This document shows positions 28,658 to 38,049 of a DNA stretch of 60,854 nt, piece by piece (the stretch's first letter is position 1; every line of letters begins with the position of its first letter). The position numbers and the translations under genes are program-made. The notes beneath the pieces are model-generated. The model was not told the DNA's origin. It saw only the letters and a program-made list of their open reading frames with translations, and did no database searches. The stretch spans positions 1 to 60,854 of the forward strand of contig JAIPBS010000023.1 of assembly GCA_021738625.1 (NCBI GenBank), read 5' to 3'. This DNA comes from Bacteroidales bacterium. GTDB lineage: Bacteria > Bacteroidota > Bacteroidia > Bacteroidales > JAIOZK01.

Positions 28658-29602
28658 ATGAAAAAAATTACCGTTGTTGGTGCAGGAAATGTCGGCGCCA
28701 CATGTGCCAATGTTATCGCTCACAAAGATCTTGCAAGAGAGGTTGTTCTGGTGGATATCAAACAAGGCCTGGCAGAAGGAAAGGCCCTCGATATCTGGCA
28801 GTCATCATCAATCAACATGTTCAATACCCGGGTTACGGGTGTAACCAACGACTACCTGAAAACCAAAGGTTCCGGTGTGGTCGTGATCACTTCGGGTTTG
28901 CCCAGGAAGCCCGGTATGTCGCGGGATGAACTCATCAAGACCAACGCCCAGATCGTAAAGGATGTAACCGAGAAAGTAGTTAAGTATTCACCGAATGCCA
29001 TCCTCATTATTGTGTCCAATCCGCTGGACGTGATGACCTATTGTGCTTACAAGGCGTCAAACAAACCGCATCAAAAGGTATTTGGCATGGCAGGAGTGTT
29101 GGATACGGGACGTTATCGGGCATTCATTGCACAGGCGCTTGATGTTTCTCCCAAGGATATTCTTTCGCTTTCGCTAGGCGGTCATGGTGACAGTATGGTT
29201 CCCCTGCCGAGATATACAGCAGTGAACGGCATCCCGATCTGTGAATTGCTAACTGAAGATGAAATTCACAAAATTGTTGAACGTACCCGTTTTGGCGGTG
29301 GCGAACTGGTCGACCTGATGGGCACCTCGGCCTGGTATGCTCCGGGAGCTGCAGCCGCCCAAATGGTTGAAGGTATTGTGGACGACCAGAAGCGGATTTT
29401 CCCGGTTTGTGCATACCTGGATGGCGAATATGGCCTGAAGGATATCTATATGGGAGTACCGGTTAAGCTGGGTAAAAACGGAATTGAGGAAGTGTTTGAG
29501 CTTCAGTTGGTTGAAGATGAAAACAAACTGATGCAGGATTCAGCTAAATCCGTTAAAAAGGTGATGAAAGTGCTGGACGATATGAAGCTTTTTGAAGAAT
29601 AG
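28658..29602 (+). CDS. mdh: Malate dehydrogenase
   Basis: The enzyme interconverts malate and oxaloacetate with NAD. The 314-residue product is of the lactate-dehydrogenase-like type: nucleotide-binding GAGNVGATCAN at residues 7-17, an aspartate at the end of the second strand (LVDIKQG) that selects NAD, substrate arginines in the mobile loop (LPRKPGMSRDE), and the catalytic histidine in GGHGDSMVPL. It lies between its own promoter and terminator. With maeB and fumC it covers the fumarate-malate-pyruvate/oxaloacetate node. Confidence 0.96.
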   Translation: MKKITVVGAGNVGATCANVIAHKDLAREVVLVDIKQGLAEGKALDIWQSSSINMFNTRVTGVTNDYLKTKGSGVVVITSGLPRKPGMSRDELIKTNAQIVKDVTEKVVKYSPNAILIIVSNPLDVMTYCAYKASNKPHQKVFGMAGVLDTGRYRAFIAQALDVSPKDILSLSLGGHGDSMVPLPRYTAVNGIPICELLTEDEIHKIVERTRFGGGELVDLMGTSAWYAPGAAAAQMVEGIVDDQKRIFPVCAYLDGEYGLKDIYMGVPVKLGKNGIEEVFELQLVEDENKLMQDSAKSVKKVMKVLDDMKLFEE

Positions 29603-29629
29603 ATCATCAAAAGAAAATAGGATACATGG

Positions 29630-29659
29630 GCATTCTGCAGCGAAGCGGGATGCTTTTTT
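29630..29659 (+). terminator. Terminator after mdh
   Basis: GCATTCTGC pairs with GCGGGATGC over nine positions (two G-U) around a 6-nt loop, followed by six T. It ends only 15 bp before the next ATG, so the sirtuin gene may rely on partial read-through or on a promoter overlapping the hairpin. Confidence 0.75.
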
Positions 29660-29673
29660 ATAATTAGGTGGCA

Positions 29674-30363
29674 ATGAAAAAAGTCGTCGTTTTAAGCGGG
29701 GCCGGTATCAGCAAGGAAAGCGGATTGAAAACTTTCCGCGATGACGATGGCATGTGGCGGAAGTACCGTTTTGAGGAGCTGGCCACACCGGGAGCCTGGA
29801 TGCGCAACCGGGATCTGGTGCTTGAATTTTATAATATGCGCAGGCAACAACTACTGGTAGTGGAGCCCAATGACGCCCACCAGGCATTGGTTGATTTGGA
29901 AAAGAAATACGATGTCAGGATTATCACCCAAAATGTGGACGATCTTCATGAACGGGCAGGTTCAACCAATATCCTTCATCTGCATGGTGAACTGAGAAAA
30001 GCAAGAAGCACGGTTGATCCCTCATTGGTATATGACATCGAAGGATGGGAGCTGAAGGCCGGCGATTGCTGTGAAAAAGGTTCCCAATTGCGCCCGCATG
30101 TGGTCTGGTTCGGAGAGTCTGTTGATAACATTGGACCTGCTGCCGAAATATCCCGGCAAGCTGACCTCTTTCTGATCATTGGAACCTCCCTGGCGGTATA
30201 CCCGGCTGCAGGACTGGTCCATTACGTTCCTGAGAAGAGTCCCAAATATCTCATCGATCCTACGGCTTCCTTTACAGGAACTGTTCCCAATTTGAATATC
30301 ATCAGGGAAAATGCCGCTAAGGGCGTTCCGGAACTGGTTCGGCAATTGCTTGATGAGGATTAG
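29674..30363 (+). CDS. cobB: Sir2-family NAD-dependent protein deacylase
   Basis: Sirtuins remove acyl groups from lysines using NAD. The 229-residue product from the ATG at 29674 (AGGTGG just upstream; an in-frame GTG at 29668 is the alternative) has the NAD loop LSGAGISKESGLKTFRD, the TQNVDDLHERAG motif and the catalytic histidine in HLHGEL, then RPHVVWFGE. The segment between HLHGEL and RPHVVWFGE, where most sirtuins carry four zinc cysteines, holds only one adjacent CC pair, so the zinc site is absent or altered. Substrate specificity is not evident. Confidence 0.9.
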   Translation: MKKVVVLSGAGISKESGLKTFRDDDGMWRKYRFEELATPGAWMRNRDLVLEFYNMRRQQLLVVEPNDAHQALVDLEKKYDVRIITQNVDDLHERAGSTNILHLHGELRKARSTVDPSLVYDIEGWELKAGDCCEKGSQLRPHVVWFGESVDNIGPAAEISRQADLFLIIGTSLAVYPAAGLVHYVPEKSPKYLIDPTASFTGTVPNLNIIRENAAKGVPELVRQLLDED

Positions 30364-30366
30364 CAT

Positions 30367-30402
30367 CCGGAAATAAAATGTTGAAATACTTCCGGTTTTT
30401 TT
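30367..30402 (+). terminator. Terminator after the sirtuin gene
   Basis: CCGGAA at 30367-30372 pairs with TTCCGG at 30390-30395 across a 17-nt loop, and seven T follow immediately. It is 4 bp past the sirtuin stop and 32 bp before recX. Confidence 0.65.
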
Positions 30403-30433
30403 GTAAATTGCTTTTGAATTAAACCAGAAAATT

Positions 30434-30895
30434 ATGACTGCCGATTATTCTTACCTTTTATCCAGAATGGAAAAATACTGTGCTTACCAGGAAAGATGCG
30501 TTTTTGAAGTGGAGCAAAAGCTCGGTCAATGGAAAGCTCAACCCCAGGTGATTGAGAAGATCATCAATGAGCTGATCAACAATGGCTTTATCGATGAAGA
30601 ACGTTATGCCCGTGTGTATGCCGGCAGCAAATTCAGATTGAAAAAATGGGGCAAAAACCGGATCTACCAGGAATTGAAAAGGAGAAACATTCCCGACATT
30701 TATATTGAAATGGGGCTGAATGAGATTGATGATGAAGAATACATCGGCATGATCAAACGGCTGATCACCAAAAAAGATGCCCTGTTGAAAGAGGATAACC
30801 CCATCAGGCGGGAACATAAAATTGCTGCATTCGTAATTGGAAAAGGATACAAGCCCGGCCTGGTGTGGAGTGTGCTAAAGGAAACCTACAACTGA
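30434..30895 (+). CDS. recX: RecX-family regulator of RecA
   Basis: RecX proteins bind RecA filaments and limit their activity. The 153-residue sequence has the usual three-helix repeats: an early YCAYQERCVFEVEQKL, then INNGFIDEERYARVYAGSK followed by WGKNRIYQELKRRNI, and a C-terminal repeat ending AFVIGKGYKPGLVWSVLKE. Length is typical. recA is not in the window. Confidence 0.88.
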   Translation: MTADYSYLLSRMEKYCAYQERCVFEVEQKLGQWKAQPQVIEKIINELINNGFIDEERYARVYAGSKFRLKKWGKNRIYQELKRRNIPDIYIEMGLNEIDDEEYIGMIKRLITKKDALLKEDNPIRREHKIAAFVIGKGYKPGLVWSVLKETYN

Positions 30896-30931
30896 GATGC
30901 CCTAGGTTTTCCAGCTCTGAAATAAAAGCAT

Positions 30932-30939
30932 TAGTTTTG
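30932..30939 (+). promoter_or_regulatory. -7 element in front of prfB
   Basis: TAGTTTTG matches TAnnTTTG and is 25 bp before the prfB ATG. Only a partial -33 match (TTTTCC) is found, so confidence is moderate. Confidence 0.45.
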
Positions 30940-30964
30940 TGGTCTAAAAAGGAATGTACGACAT

Positions 30965-32054
30965 ATGTTTACAAATGAAACAATAAAAGATCTGCGTAAG
31001 AGGCTTGAGGCCTTGAGGAGGTTCCTTTGACATTGATCAGAGGAAAGAAGAAGTAAAAGAACTTGAAAAAGAATCCCAGCAACCCGAATTCTGGAACGAC
31101 CCGCAAAAGGCCGAATCTGTGCTGAAAACCATCAAAGGGAAAAATGAATGGATCAAGGCCTACGATACGGCCCAAACTGCATTTGAAGAGTTAAAAGTGA
31201 TCCATGAGTTCTATGAAGAAAAGGAGGCCGATGAAACCGACCTGAAAAAGCAGTATGACAAAACCCTGAAGGAAATCGGGAATCTCGAATTTTTGCGTAT
31301 GCTGAGCAAGGATGAGGACAAGTTGTCGGCCATCCTGGAGATCAACCCCGGGGCCGGCGGCACCGAAAGCCAGGACTGGGCCGAAATGCTCATGCGTATG
31401 TACATACGCTGGGGCGAACGGCACAACTATAAGGTCAAAGAGCTTGACTTGCAGGAAGGGGAGGTGGCCGGGATCAAATCCGTGTCCATTGAGTTTGAAG
31501 GTGAGTTTGCTTTCGGTTACCTGAAAGGAGAAAACGGCGTTCACCGCCTGGTGCGCATTTCCCCTTTCGACGCCAACAAACGCCGCCATACCTCTTTTGC
31601 ATCGGTTTACGTATATCCCGTTGTGGATGAAAACATCAAGATTGAGATCAATCCTTCCGATATCAGCTGGGACACCTTTCGTTCGAGCGGCCCGGGCGGA
31701 CAGAATGTGAACAAGCTTGAAACAGCCGTCAGGCTCAGGTACCAGCCCGAAGACATCGTGATCGAATGCCAGGAAACCCGCTCACAATCACAGAATCGTG
31801 AAAAGGCCCTGCGCATGCTCAAATCAAAGTTGTATGAAATAGAGATGCGCAAAAAGCAAGAGGCCCAGGCCGAGATCGAAGGGGCCAAGAAAAAGATCGA
31901 ATGGGGCTCGCAGATCCGATCTTACGTGATGCAGCCTTATACGCTGGTGAAAGATACACGCACCAATACCGAGGTGGGAAATGTACAGGCCGTGCTCGAC
32001 GGAGAAATCGACGAATTCCTGAAAGCTTATTTGATGGAGTTTGGAGGGGAGTGA
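30965..32054 (+). CDS. prfB: Peptide chain release factor 2 with programmed +1 frameshift
   Basis: RF2 ends translation at UGA and UAA. The gene is read in two frames. Codons 1-21 run from the ATG at 30965 (AAGGAA upstream) to CTT at 31025-31027, then an in-frame TGA at 31028-31030. Slipping one base at CTT-TGA-C gives GAC at 31029 and the main frame to 32054, 362 residues in all. An internal AGGAGG at 31016-31021 lies three bases before the CTT, the same spacing as in E. coli, where it promotes slippage. Codon-recognition SPF (RISPFDANKRR) and catalytic GGQ (SGPGGQNVNK) are intact. The stop is regulatory, not a mutation. Confidence 0.96.
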
Positions 32055-32190
32055 AATCTGGCAAGATGTAGCCAAAAGGATTGCTTTAATCTGATCGCTT
32101 CCTGTTCAGATACTGTTGCAGGTTGCATGTTATCGGAAATTCTAATTAATAAAAGCAGCCCGACTCACAATGGCTTCAGTTTTTTATCCT

Positions 32191-32445
32191 TCAATCCAGT
32201 AAGCTCTTTTTTTTATTCCGGTAGTGTTTATATCCGCCATAAGCTCCACCCATTCCAAGCAGTATTAACAATCCACCTCCTATGGGAGCACCACCGCCGT
32301 TTCGATTGCCATCGTTATTTGTTGAACCTGAGCTTCCACCAGGAGGTGGAGGAGGTCCTGGATCCTGTGATTGGACATTGAGCGAAAGGCTCATCATAAA
32401 TGTAAGAGACAAGAAGAAAATTGTTTTTATTAATGCCTTTTTCAT
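32191..32445 (-). CDS. Small glycine-rich membrane or surface protein with a PIGGG C-terminal segment
   Basis: An 84-residue product with a signal peptide (about 1-26, ending NVQSQ), a PGPPPPPGGSSGS linker with Asn/Gly, then PIGGGLLILLGMGGAYGGYK and a basic tail (HYRNKKK). The arrangement of linker, PIxGG, hydrophobic stretch and basic end resembles the short C-terminal sorting or anchoring tails of many small Bacteroidota proteins (I recall the name PID-CTERM, but cannot verify it here). It starts 15 bp after the 1,800-residue surface protein and is probably in its operon. Function is unknown. Confidence 0.75.
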   Translation of the reverse strand: MKKALIKTIFFLSLTFMMSLSLNVQSQDPGPPPPPGGSSGSTNNDGNRNGGGAPIGGGLLILLGMGGAYGGYKHYRNKKKSLLD

Positions 32446-32460
32446 AATCGTTGCGTTTTT

Positions 32461-35400
32461 TTATCTGATGAATATTTTTTCTGTTTTTGTTTCGCTTGCT
32501 TTAATCACTCTGACGATGATGTAATTTCCGGTGACATTTACCGGAATACTTATCCGGCTCCCTGCGGATAATTGCTGTTCATGTATTTTTTGACCTGTCA
32601 GGTTGAAAATCTCAATGATTCCACTTTCATATGCTGCATCTCCTTTGGAATTTATGAAAACGTTGTTATCGAACGCATAAATGCTGATATTGCCTTCCGC
32701 ATTTTGAAGCGGGTTTTCTATTCCGAATGTGGTTGACTTGAAATGCAGGAGAAACCTGGCTTCGTCATCGCCTTCATTGGCCGTAAATGTATAAACCGGA
32801 TTGTTTTTCATATCCTGAACAACACCGGTTTTCAGGTCTTCCAGTTTGATGCTTACATCCGGCAGATTTTCCAGTTGTGTCATTGTGAAAGTATACTCCC
32901 CGTTAACTGCCTGGGTCAGGTAGAGAGGAACTGTTTTTTCTTCAGCGCCAAGGGGTTCCAATGCATTGATGCATAGTTTCCTGTCATTTTCTGTGACGAA
33001 TATCTGCGGCAGATCGGCGCTGGAAATCAGTTTATCGGCATCACCCCTGTGGTCAAATCCTGAGGTTCCGTGTTCGGGGAAACCTAAGAAAACTGTATTT
33101 CCATGATCTCCATATTCCATCTGAAGCCGAACATACGAGCTTTCATTTTCCTGTTCGCCTGATTTATAAAATACGGTGGAACTGTGTACCCTTGCATCTG
33201 CCGGTATGGTAAAATCCCCGCCTGATGTGGCTTTTACAAAGAATCCTTGGCTGATAGGGATAATTCCATCCGTTAAGTCTCCGGTGGTTCCGTTCCAGGT
33301 TCTGTAGTCGCCGCTGTTGTAATCATTATCCCAAACATAAACAGTTCCGGTGGTATTTGCTCCCCAACTGCCTTCGTCCCAGTCGAGTGAAGATGTAAAA
33401 GGATTGCCAAGCAGATTCCAGCCCTGTTCATCCCCGCTGCCACTGTAGGAGAGACTTACATCAAGGTTTGTTAACCTCATAGATCCAATCATGGATGCAA
33501 CTTTAAAATCGGCGGGTTCATTATCATCCACCCACACTGACCATCCCTGACCCATTGGCATGGATGTTGCCAAATCCGTATTGTATGTCCATCCATTGCT
33601 TGCTTCCGAGTGCGAAGTCAGCCAGCTCATCGGATTATCATCCCAATAGAAATCATTGGCTGTTACTCCGGTGGTTGAGGGACTGATTAAATGCCAGCCT
33701 AACTCCCACAGGAAGCACTCGGTTTCGAATGTTCCATTGTTGGTTACTGTACCGTTAACAATTAATGAAGCTGTTCCGTTTGACCAACTCTCAAGGGTTA
33801 AGGATGCCCCGCTTTCTATGGTCAGGTTGTTGATTGTTGCGGTATCTGTGTTATTAATTATCGGATCAGTGGCTTCATCAGGAATGGTAACATTATGAAA
33901 AGGACCGGGAGCACTATTATTCAGCCAGTTGCCATAGGTTGACCAATTAACACTCATAGCCCCTGACCACACAGCCAGGGCGTAATCAGGATCTGTGCCT
34001 GAATTGTATTCATACGCCCCCATGTCGATGGTGCTATTCAAAATACGGTCATAACCTATACCTCTTACATCATTGCTTTGGTTGTTGGCACTGTTGTTGC
34101 CGGCATCCGTACATGGCGAATTGGAAATTATACGAAAGTCATCATTAATATCGTCATAAAACAGCGGGTTTTCATCTATATTGTTGCCACCGTCAATTCC
34201 ATAATTTGAATTCCAACTGTCGCTACCCCCGCTGTTCTTAAAATTGCTGTATGAAATGGTAAGTGTTTTATCTGCTGAATAATATATATCGTCTCCTGTT
34301 GAAGCATCATTATCCCAGAGTATTGAATTATTTAATTCGGGAGTATTGCCGGATATAGCTGTATAGATACCTCCTCCATAATTTCCGGCTTCATTCATTG
34401 TTATGGTAAGATTAACTAAAGCCGGAGATCCGTAACTGATCATAAAGCCACCACCATAATACTGGCTGGCATTATCATAAATAAGGCAATTATAATACTT
34501 TGCAGAGGAAGTCCTGTCAAAAATACCACCTCCCTGGGCAGCATAGTTTCCATAAATCTTTAAGCCTGAAACTATCCCTGAAGAAGCAGAACTTTTAACG
34601 TACAAAGCTCCGCCATAAGAATCGGCTTCATTCCTGGTAAAGGTGCAGTTTAAAACATTTGGAGAACTGTTGTATGAAGCCATTCCTCCGCCGTATTTTG
34701 CAAAATTTTCCGTGAAAACGCAATTGCGTATGGCAGGTTCTGCGAGATAATAGTTTATCATACCACCTCCGTAGAGTGTGGTATTATGGGCTCCTTTTAT
34801 GGTAAAACCGTCCAGTACTGCGCTGCTTGTGAGCGTATAATTGTTTGGATGCTGAAAAACCTGGTAGGTATTATCGGAGGTGTTTAAAAAAGATAAGTTC
34901 GAACCACTGCCTGTAACCACATCGTTGTCACCCAGATCTCCACTAAGTATGGTTTCGTTCGTTCCACCCAGGCCATAATCTGTTCTTTCCGAAATATTCG
35001 ATTCCGTACCGGCAAAACCACCGTATATTTCAACTCCATCGACCATCTGAAACGCCTTATATCGATCTCCTGAACCACCTACCTCAGAACTTGGCTTATA
35101 AGTACCGGCAGCCACCCAGATTTCACCACCAGAAGCAGCAATGTCGAGGGCATCCTGGAATGAGGTAAAGGCATTTGTCCAGTTTAAACCGGTTTTATCA
35201 CCTGCGCTTGCATCCACATCAACATACAATAATGAGGGTGATTCGGGGTCTGTTCCGTATTTGTATTCATAGGCTCCCATGTCAATGGTACCTGCGCTTC
35301 CATCCGTTCCGTTGAGTTTTCTGCCAAAACCGCTTCCACGGATATCATAAGTTTCTAAAATTGCTGTGTTATCGCCGGCATCCACACAGGGTGAGTTGCC

Positions 35401-37860
35401 AAAAATGGAATACGGATGGTCGGGATTTTCGGTAGTTCCCACAAAATAGGGTTCGAAATCTATATTGTTACCACCATCAACACCTATATTCGAATCCCAG
35501 CTTCCTCCGCTACCACCGCTTTCTTTGATGTCGCTGTATGAAATAGTAAAAGAAAACCCTTGTTCATTTTTTATCTCATCACCAGAAGAACCGGCTATAT
35601 TATTCCAAATAATTGCGTTCTTTAGCGTATATGAGTCATCACTGGTTAAATAAGTATGAAGACCTCCCCCGATAGAACTCGCTATATTATCAGTAATTGT
35701 AGTATTAATAATGCTGGCTGGACATAGCGTAATTGTGATACCACCACCTTTGAGAGCGTAATTTTCATACAACAGACAGTTCTCAATCTGTGTTTCACCA
35801 GAACGACTGTATATACCTCCCCCTTGACCAGTTTTGTTGCCAAAAAATTCGGAATTAGAAATACTAACTAGCTCAAGAGATGTACTGGCATAATTATAAA
35901 TTCCACCACCGTGAAATGTGGCTTCATTTTTAGTAAAAACACAATTTGAAATATTTATGATACCACGGTAACTTCCAACTCCGCCTCCGTATTTAGCATA
36001 GTTTTCAGTAAAAACACAGTTTTGAATACTTGGTTCAGCAGCTGAGCGAAGCATTATTCCACCACCATAACGGTCAGTATTATGCGCGCCTTTTACGGTA
36101 AATCCATCCAGGATAGTGCTGCTTGAAAGCACATAATCATTGGGGTGTTGAAAAACCTGATAAGTGTTATCAGCTATATTAGAGAAAGTTAAATTAGAGC
36201 CACTGCCGGTAACGACGTCATCTCCGTTCAAATCACCGCTTAAAATGGTTTCGTTGGCACCACCCAGTCCATAATCGGTTCGCAGTGTAGTTTCCGTTTC
36301 AGTGCCGGCAAAGCCCCCGTAAATTTCAACGCCATTAACCATTTGAAAGGCAAATTCTGCAGGAGTGTCTGTGGTTCCATCTATTTCCTGGCTGGGGTTA
36401 TAAGTTCCTGCGGCGACCCAGATTTGTTTTCCTGAAACCGCGGCATCCAGAGCATCCTGGAAAGAAGTATAGGCATTCGCCCAAGTCGTTCCGTCATTAT
36501 TTCCACTGGCTTCGTGGTCAACAAATATGATATTATCATTGGGGTAATCCACACCGTATTTATACTCGTAAGCTCCAATATCAATGGTTCCGGAGCTTCC
36601 GTCGGTTTTGTTGAGTTTCCGTTCAAAGCCGCTGCCCCTGAGGTCATAGGTTTCGCTGTTGGCGCTATTGTCGCCGGCATCGGCACAGGGTGAAGCACCT
36701 AATAATGAAAAAGGATGAGAAGGGTTCAGCGTAGTGCCTGTAAATTGGGGATCGGAATTGATATTGCCGCCGCCGTCAACCGGAGTGCTTGAGCCGTTTT
36801 CAACACCTGGACCGTCCCAACCGCCTTCAATATTACAGTTTGTGAATGTTGGATCGCTGCCGGCATAATTTCTTACCTGACTTCCTGCACCGCCTTCAAT
36901 AATATTTCCGTAAATAATCGTATTTGTGATAATAACATCCGAGTTGTTATCATTATAAATTCCACCACCGGAATAAGAGGAATTTTCGATAACTGTACAG
37001 TTAATTATACTGGCGTTTGAACCGTTATTGTTATAAATCGCACCTCCAAAATCCTCAGCGTCGTCTCCAGCTTGATTTCCATAAAATAAACAATTTACTA
37101 TTGTGGGAGCTGAACCAAAATTGTTTATTGCCCCTCCGGCTCCGTCATTCGGTTCATCCGCCGGTGCTGCCACATTTTTAATAAATTGACAATTTGTTAT
37201 TTCAGGACTACCGCCACCGGTATTTGAAATAGCGCCTCCTTTATCAGTAGCAGTATTTCCAATAAAAGTGCAATTATTGATTATTGGAGATTGCAAGCCC
37301 ATATTAGTGATACCACCACCGTCATCTTCCCCGCTGCCATCGCTTCCGCTGGAATTTCCACCTCTTAGAGTAAATCCATCGAGGATTGCCGAGCTTGTAA
37401 GGGTATATCCATCAGGGTGCCTGAAAACATGATATGCATTCTCACTTTTGTTTGAAATAACAAGTGTTGTGTTGATGCCCGTAATTACATCGTCATTATT
37501 GAAATCGCCGCTAAGAATTGTTTCATTTGCTTCTCCATATCTAAAATCGGTTCTTTCATTCAAGGTAGTTTCAGTTCCGGCAAATCCCCCATAAATAGCC
37601 ACGCCGTCTATCATTTGAAATGATTGAAATCTAGTCCCAGAACCTCCGACTTCATTGCTGGGATAATAAGTTCCGGCGGCCACCCAGATTTCATCTCCGG
37701 AAGCCGCATAATCAAGCGCATCCTGTAATGAAATGTACGCATTGGTCCAATCGCTGCCGTTGTTGCTGCCCGTGGCATCTTTGTCAACAAAAATTGTTGC
37801 TGCATTTATGATGTTCATACAAATAAAAAATGCCAGGGATAATAGTATTTCTCTTTTCAT
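32461..37860 (-). CDS. Large T9SS-exported beta-helix surface protein with three internal modules
   Basis: A roughly 1,800-residue protein with a signal peptide (MKREILLSLAFFICMNIINA, from the ATG at 37860; an alternative ATG is at 37881). Three modules follow, each opening with an [IL]xVDxxAS/T...W[TA]NA motif and closing with GAYEY, at roughly 37795-36545, 36540-35250 and 35235-33990. Each contains YGGFAGTE, NETILSGD and right-handed beta-helix repeats with NCxFxxN and GGGIYN, as in choice-of-anchor Q proteins. A non-repeat region and then a C-terminal T9SS sorting domain (about the last 80 residues, ending TEKIFIR) follow. SprA in this window is the likely exporter. The ligand is unknown; adhesion is a guess. 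Confidence 0.88.
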   Translation of the reverse strand: MKREILLSLAFFICMNIINAATIFVDKDATGSNNGSDWTNAYISLQDALDYAASGDEIWVAAGTYYPSNEVGGSGTRFQSFQMIDGVAIYGGFAGTETTLNERTDFRYGEANETILSGDFNNDDVITGINTTLVISNKSENAYHVFRHPDGYTLTSSAILDGFTLRGGNSSGSDGSGEDDGGGITNMGLQSPIINNCTFIGNTATDKGGAISNTGGGSPEITNCQFIKNVAAPADEPNDGAGGAINNFGSAPTIVNCLFYGNQAGDDAEDFGGAIYNNNGSNASIINCTVIENSSYSGGGIYNDNNSDVIITNTIIYGNIIEGGAGSQVRNYAGSDPTFTNCNIEGGWDGPGVENGSSTPVDGGGNINSDPQFTGTTLNPSHPFSLLGASPCADAGDNSANSETYDLRGSGFERKLNKTDGSSGTIDIGAYEYKYGVDYPNDNIIFVDHEASGNNDGTTWANAYTSFQDALDAAVSGKQIWVAAGTYNPSQEIDGTTDTPAEFAFQMVNGVEIYGGFAGTETETTLRTDYGLGGANETILSGDLNGDDVVTGSGSNLTFSNIADNTYQVFQHPNDYVLSSSTILDGFTVKGAHNTDRYGGGIMLRSAAEPSIQNCVFTENYAKYGGGVGSYRGIINISNCVFTKNEATFHGGGIYNYASTSLELVSISNSEFFGNKTGQGGGIYSRSGETQIENCLLYENYALKGGGITITLCPASIINTTITDNIASSIGGGLHTYLTSDDSYTLKNAIIWNNIAGSSGDEIKNEQGFSFTISYSDIKESGGSGGSWDSNIGVDGGNNIDFEPYFVGTTENPDHPYSIFGNSPCVDAGDNTAILETYDIRGSGFGRKLNGTDGSAGTIDMGAYEYKYGTDPESPSLLYVDVDASAGDKTGLNWTNAFTSFQDALDIAASGGEIWVAAGTYKPSSEVGGSGDRYKAFQMVDGVEIYGGFAGTESNISERTDYGLGGTNETILSGDLGDNDVVTGSGSNLSFLNTSDNTYQVFQHPNNYTLTSSAVLDGFTIKGAHNTTLYGGGMINYYLAEPAIRNCVFTENFAKYGGGMASYNSSPNVLNCTFTRNEADSYGGALYVKSSASSGIVSGLKIYGNYAAQGGGIFDRTSSAKYYNCLIYDNASQYYGGGFMISYGSPALVNLTITMNEAGNYGGGIYTAISGNTPELNNSILWDNDASTGDDIYYSADKTLTISYSNFKNSGGSDSWNSNYGIDGGNNIDENPLFYDDINDDFRIISNSPCTDAGNNSANNQSNDVRGIGYDRILNSTIDMGAYEYNSGTDPDYALAVWSGAMSVNWSTYGNWLNNSAPGPFHNVTIPDEATDPIINNTDTATINNLTIESGASLTLESWSNGTASLIVNGTVTNNGTFETECFLWELGWHLISPSTTGVTANDFYWDDNPMSWLTSHSEASNGWTYNTDLATSMPMGQGWSVWVDDNEPADFKVASMIGSMRLTNLDVSLSYSGSGDEQGWNLLGNPFTSSLDWDEGSWGANTTGTVYVWDNDYNSGDYRTWNGTTGDLTDGIIPISQGFFVKATSGGDFTIPADARVHSSTVFYKSGEQENESSYVRLQMEYGDHGNTVFLGFPEHGTSGFDHRGDADKLISSADLPQIFVTENDRKLCINALEPLGAEEKTVPLYLTQAVNGEYTFTMTQLENLPDVSIKLEDLKTGVVQDMKNNPVYTFTANEGDDEARFLLHFKSTTFGIENPLQNAEGNISIYAFDNNVFINSKGDAAYESGIIEIFNLTGQKIHEQQLSAGSRISIPVNVTGNYIIVRVIKASETKTEKIFIR

Positions 37861-38049
37861 CTTGTTTATTTTTTGAAACATGATATTTACACTAACTCAC
37901 GGCATCAAAAATAGATGAGAGATCCTGCCAAATAAAGAAATTTGTTACGAGTGGTGGGGGTTTTGTTACGAATGGTTCAAAAAGCCGAAACCGGGGATGT
38001 AACAGTTAATTAAACAGATGGATTATGCCCGGATGAAAAAAGAGAGTGC

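Noticed and set aside
31028..31030. Nonsense mutation in prfB
   Set aside because: The TGA is followed by C, preceded by CTT and an internal AGGAGG, and the two frames join exactly by a +1 slip; it is the regulatory frameshift.
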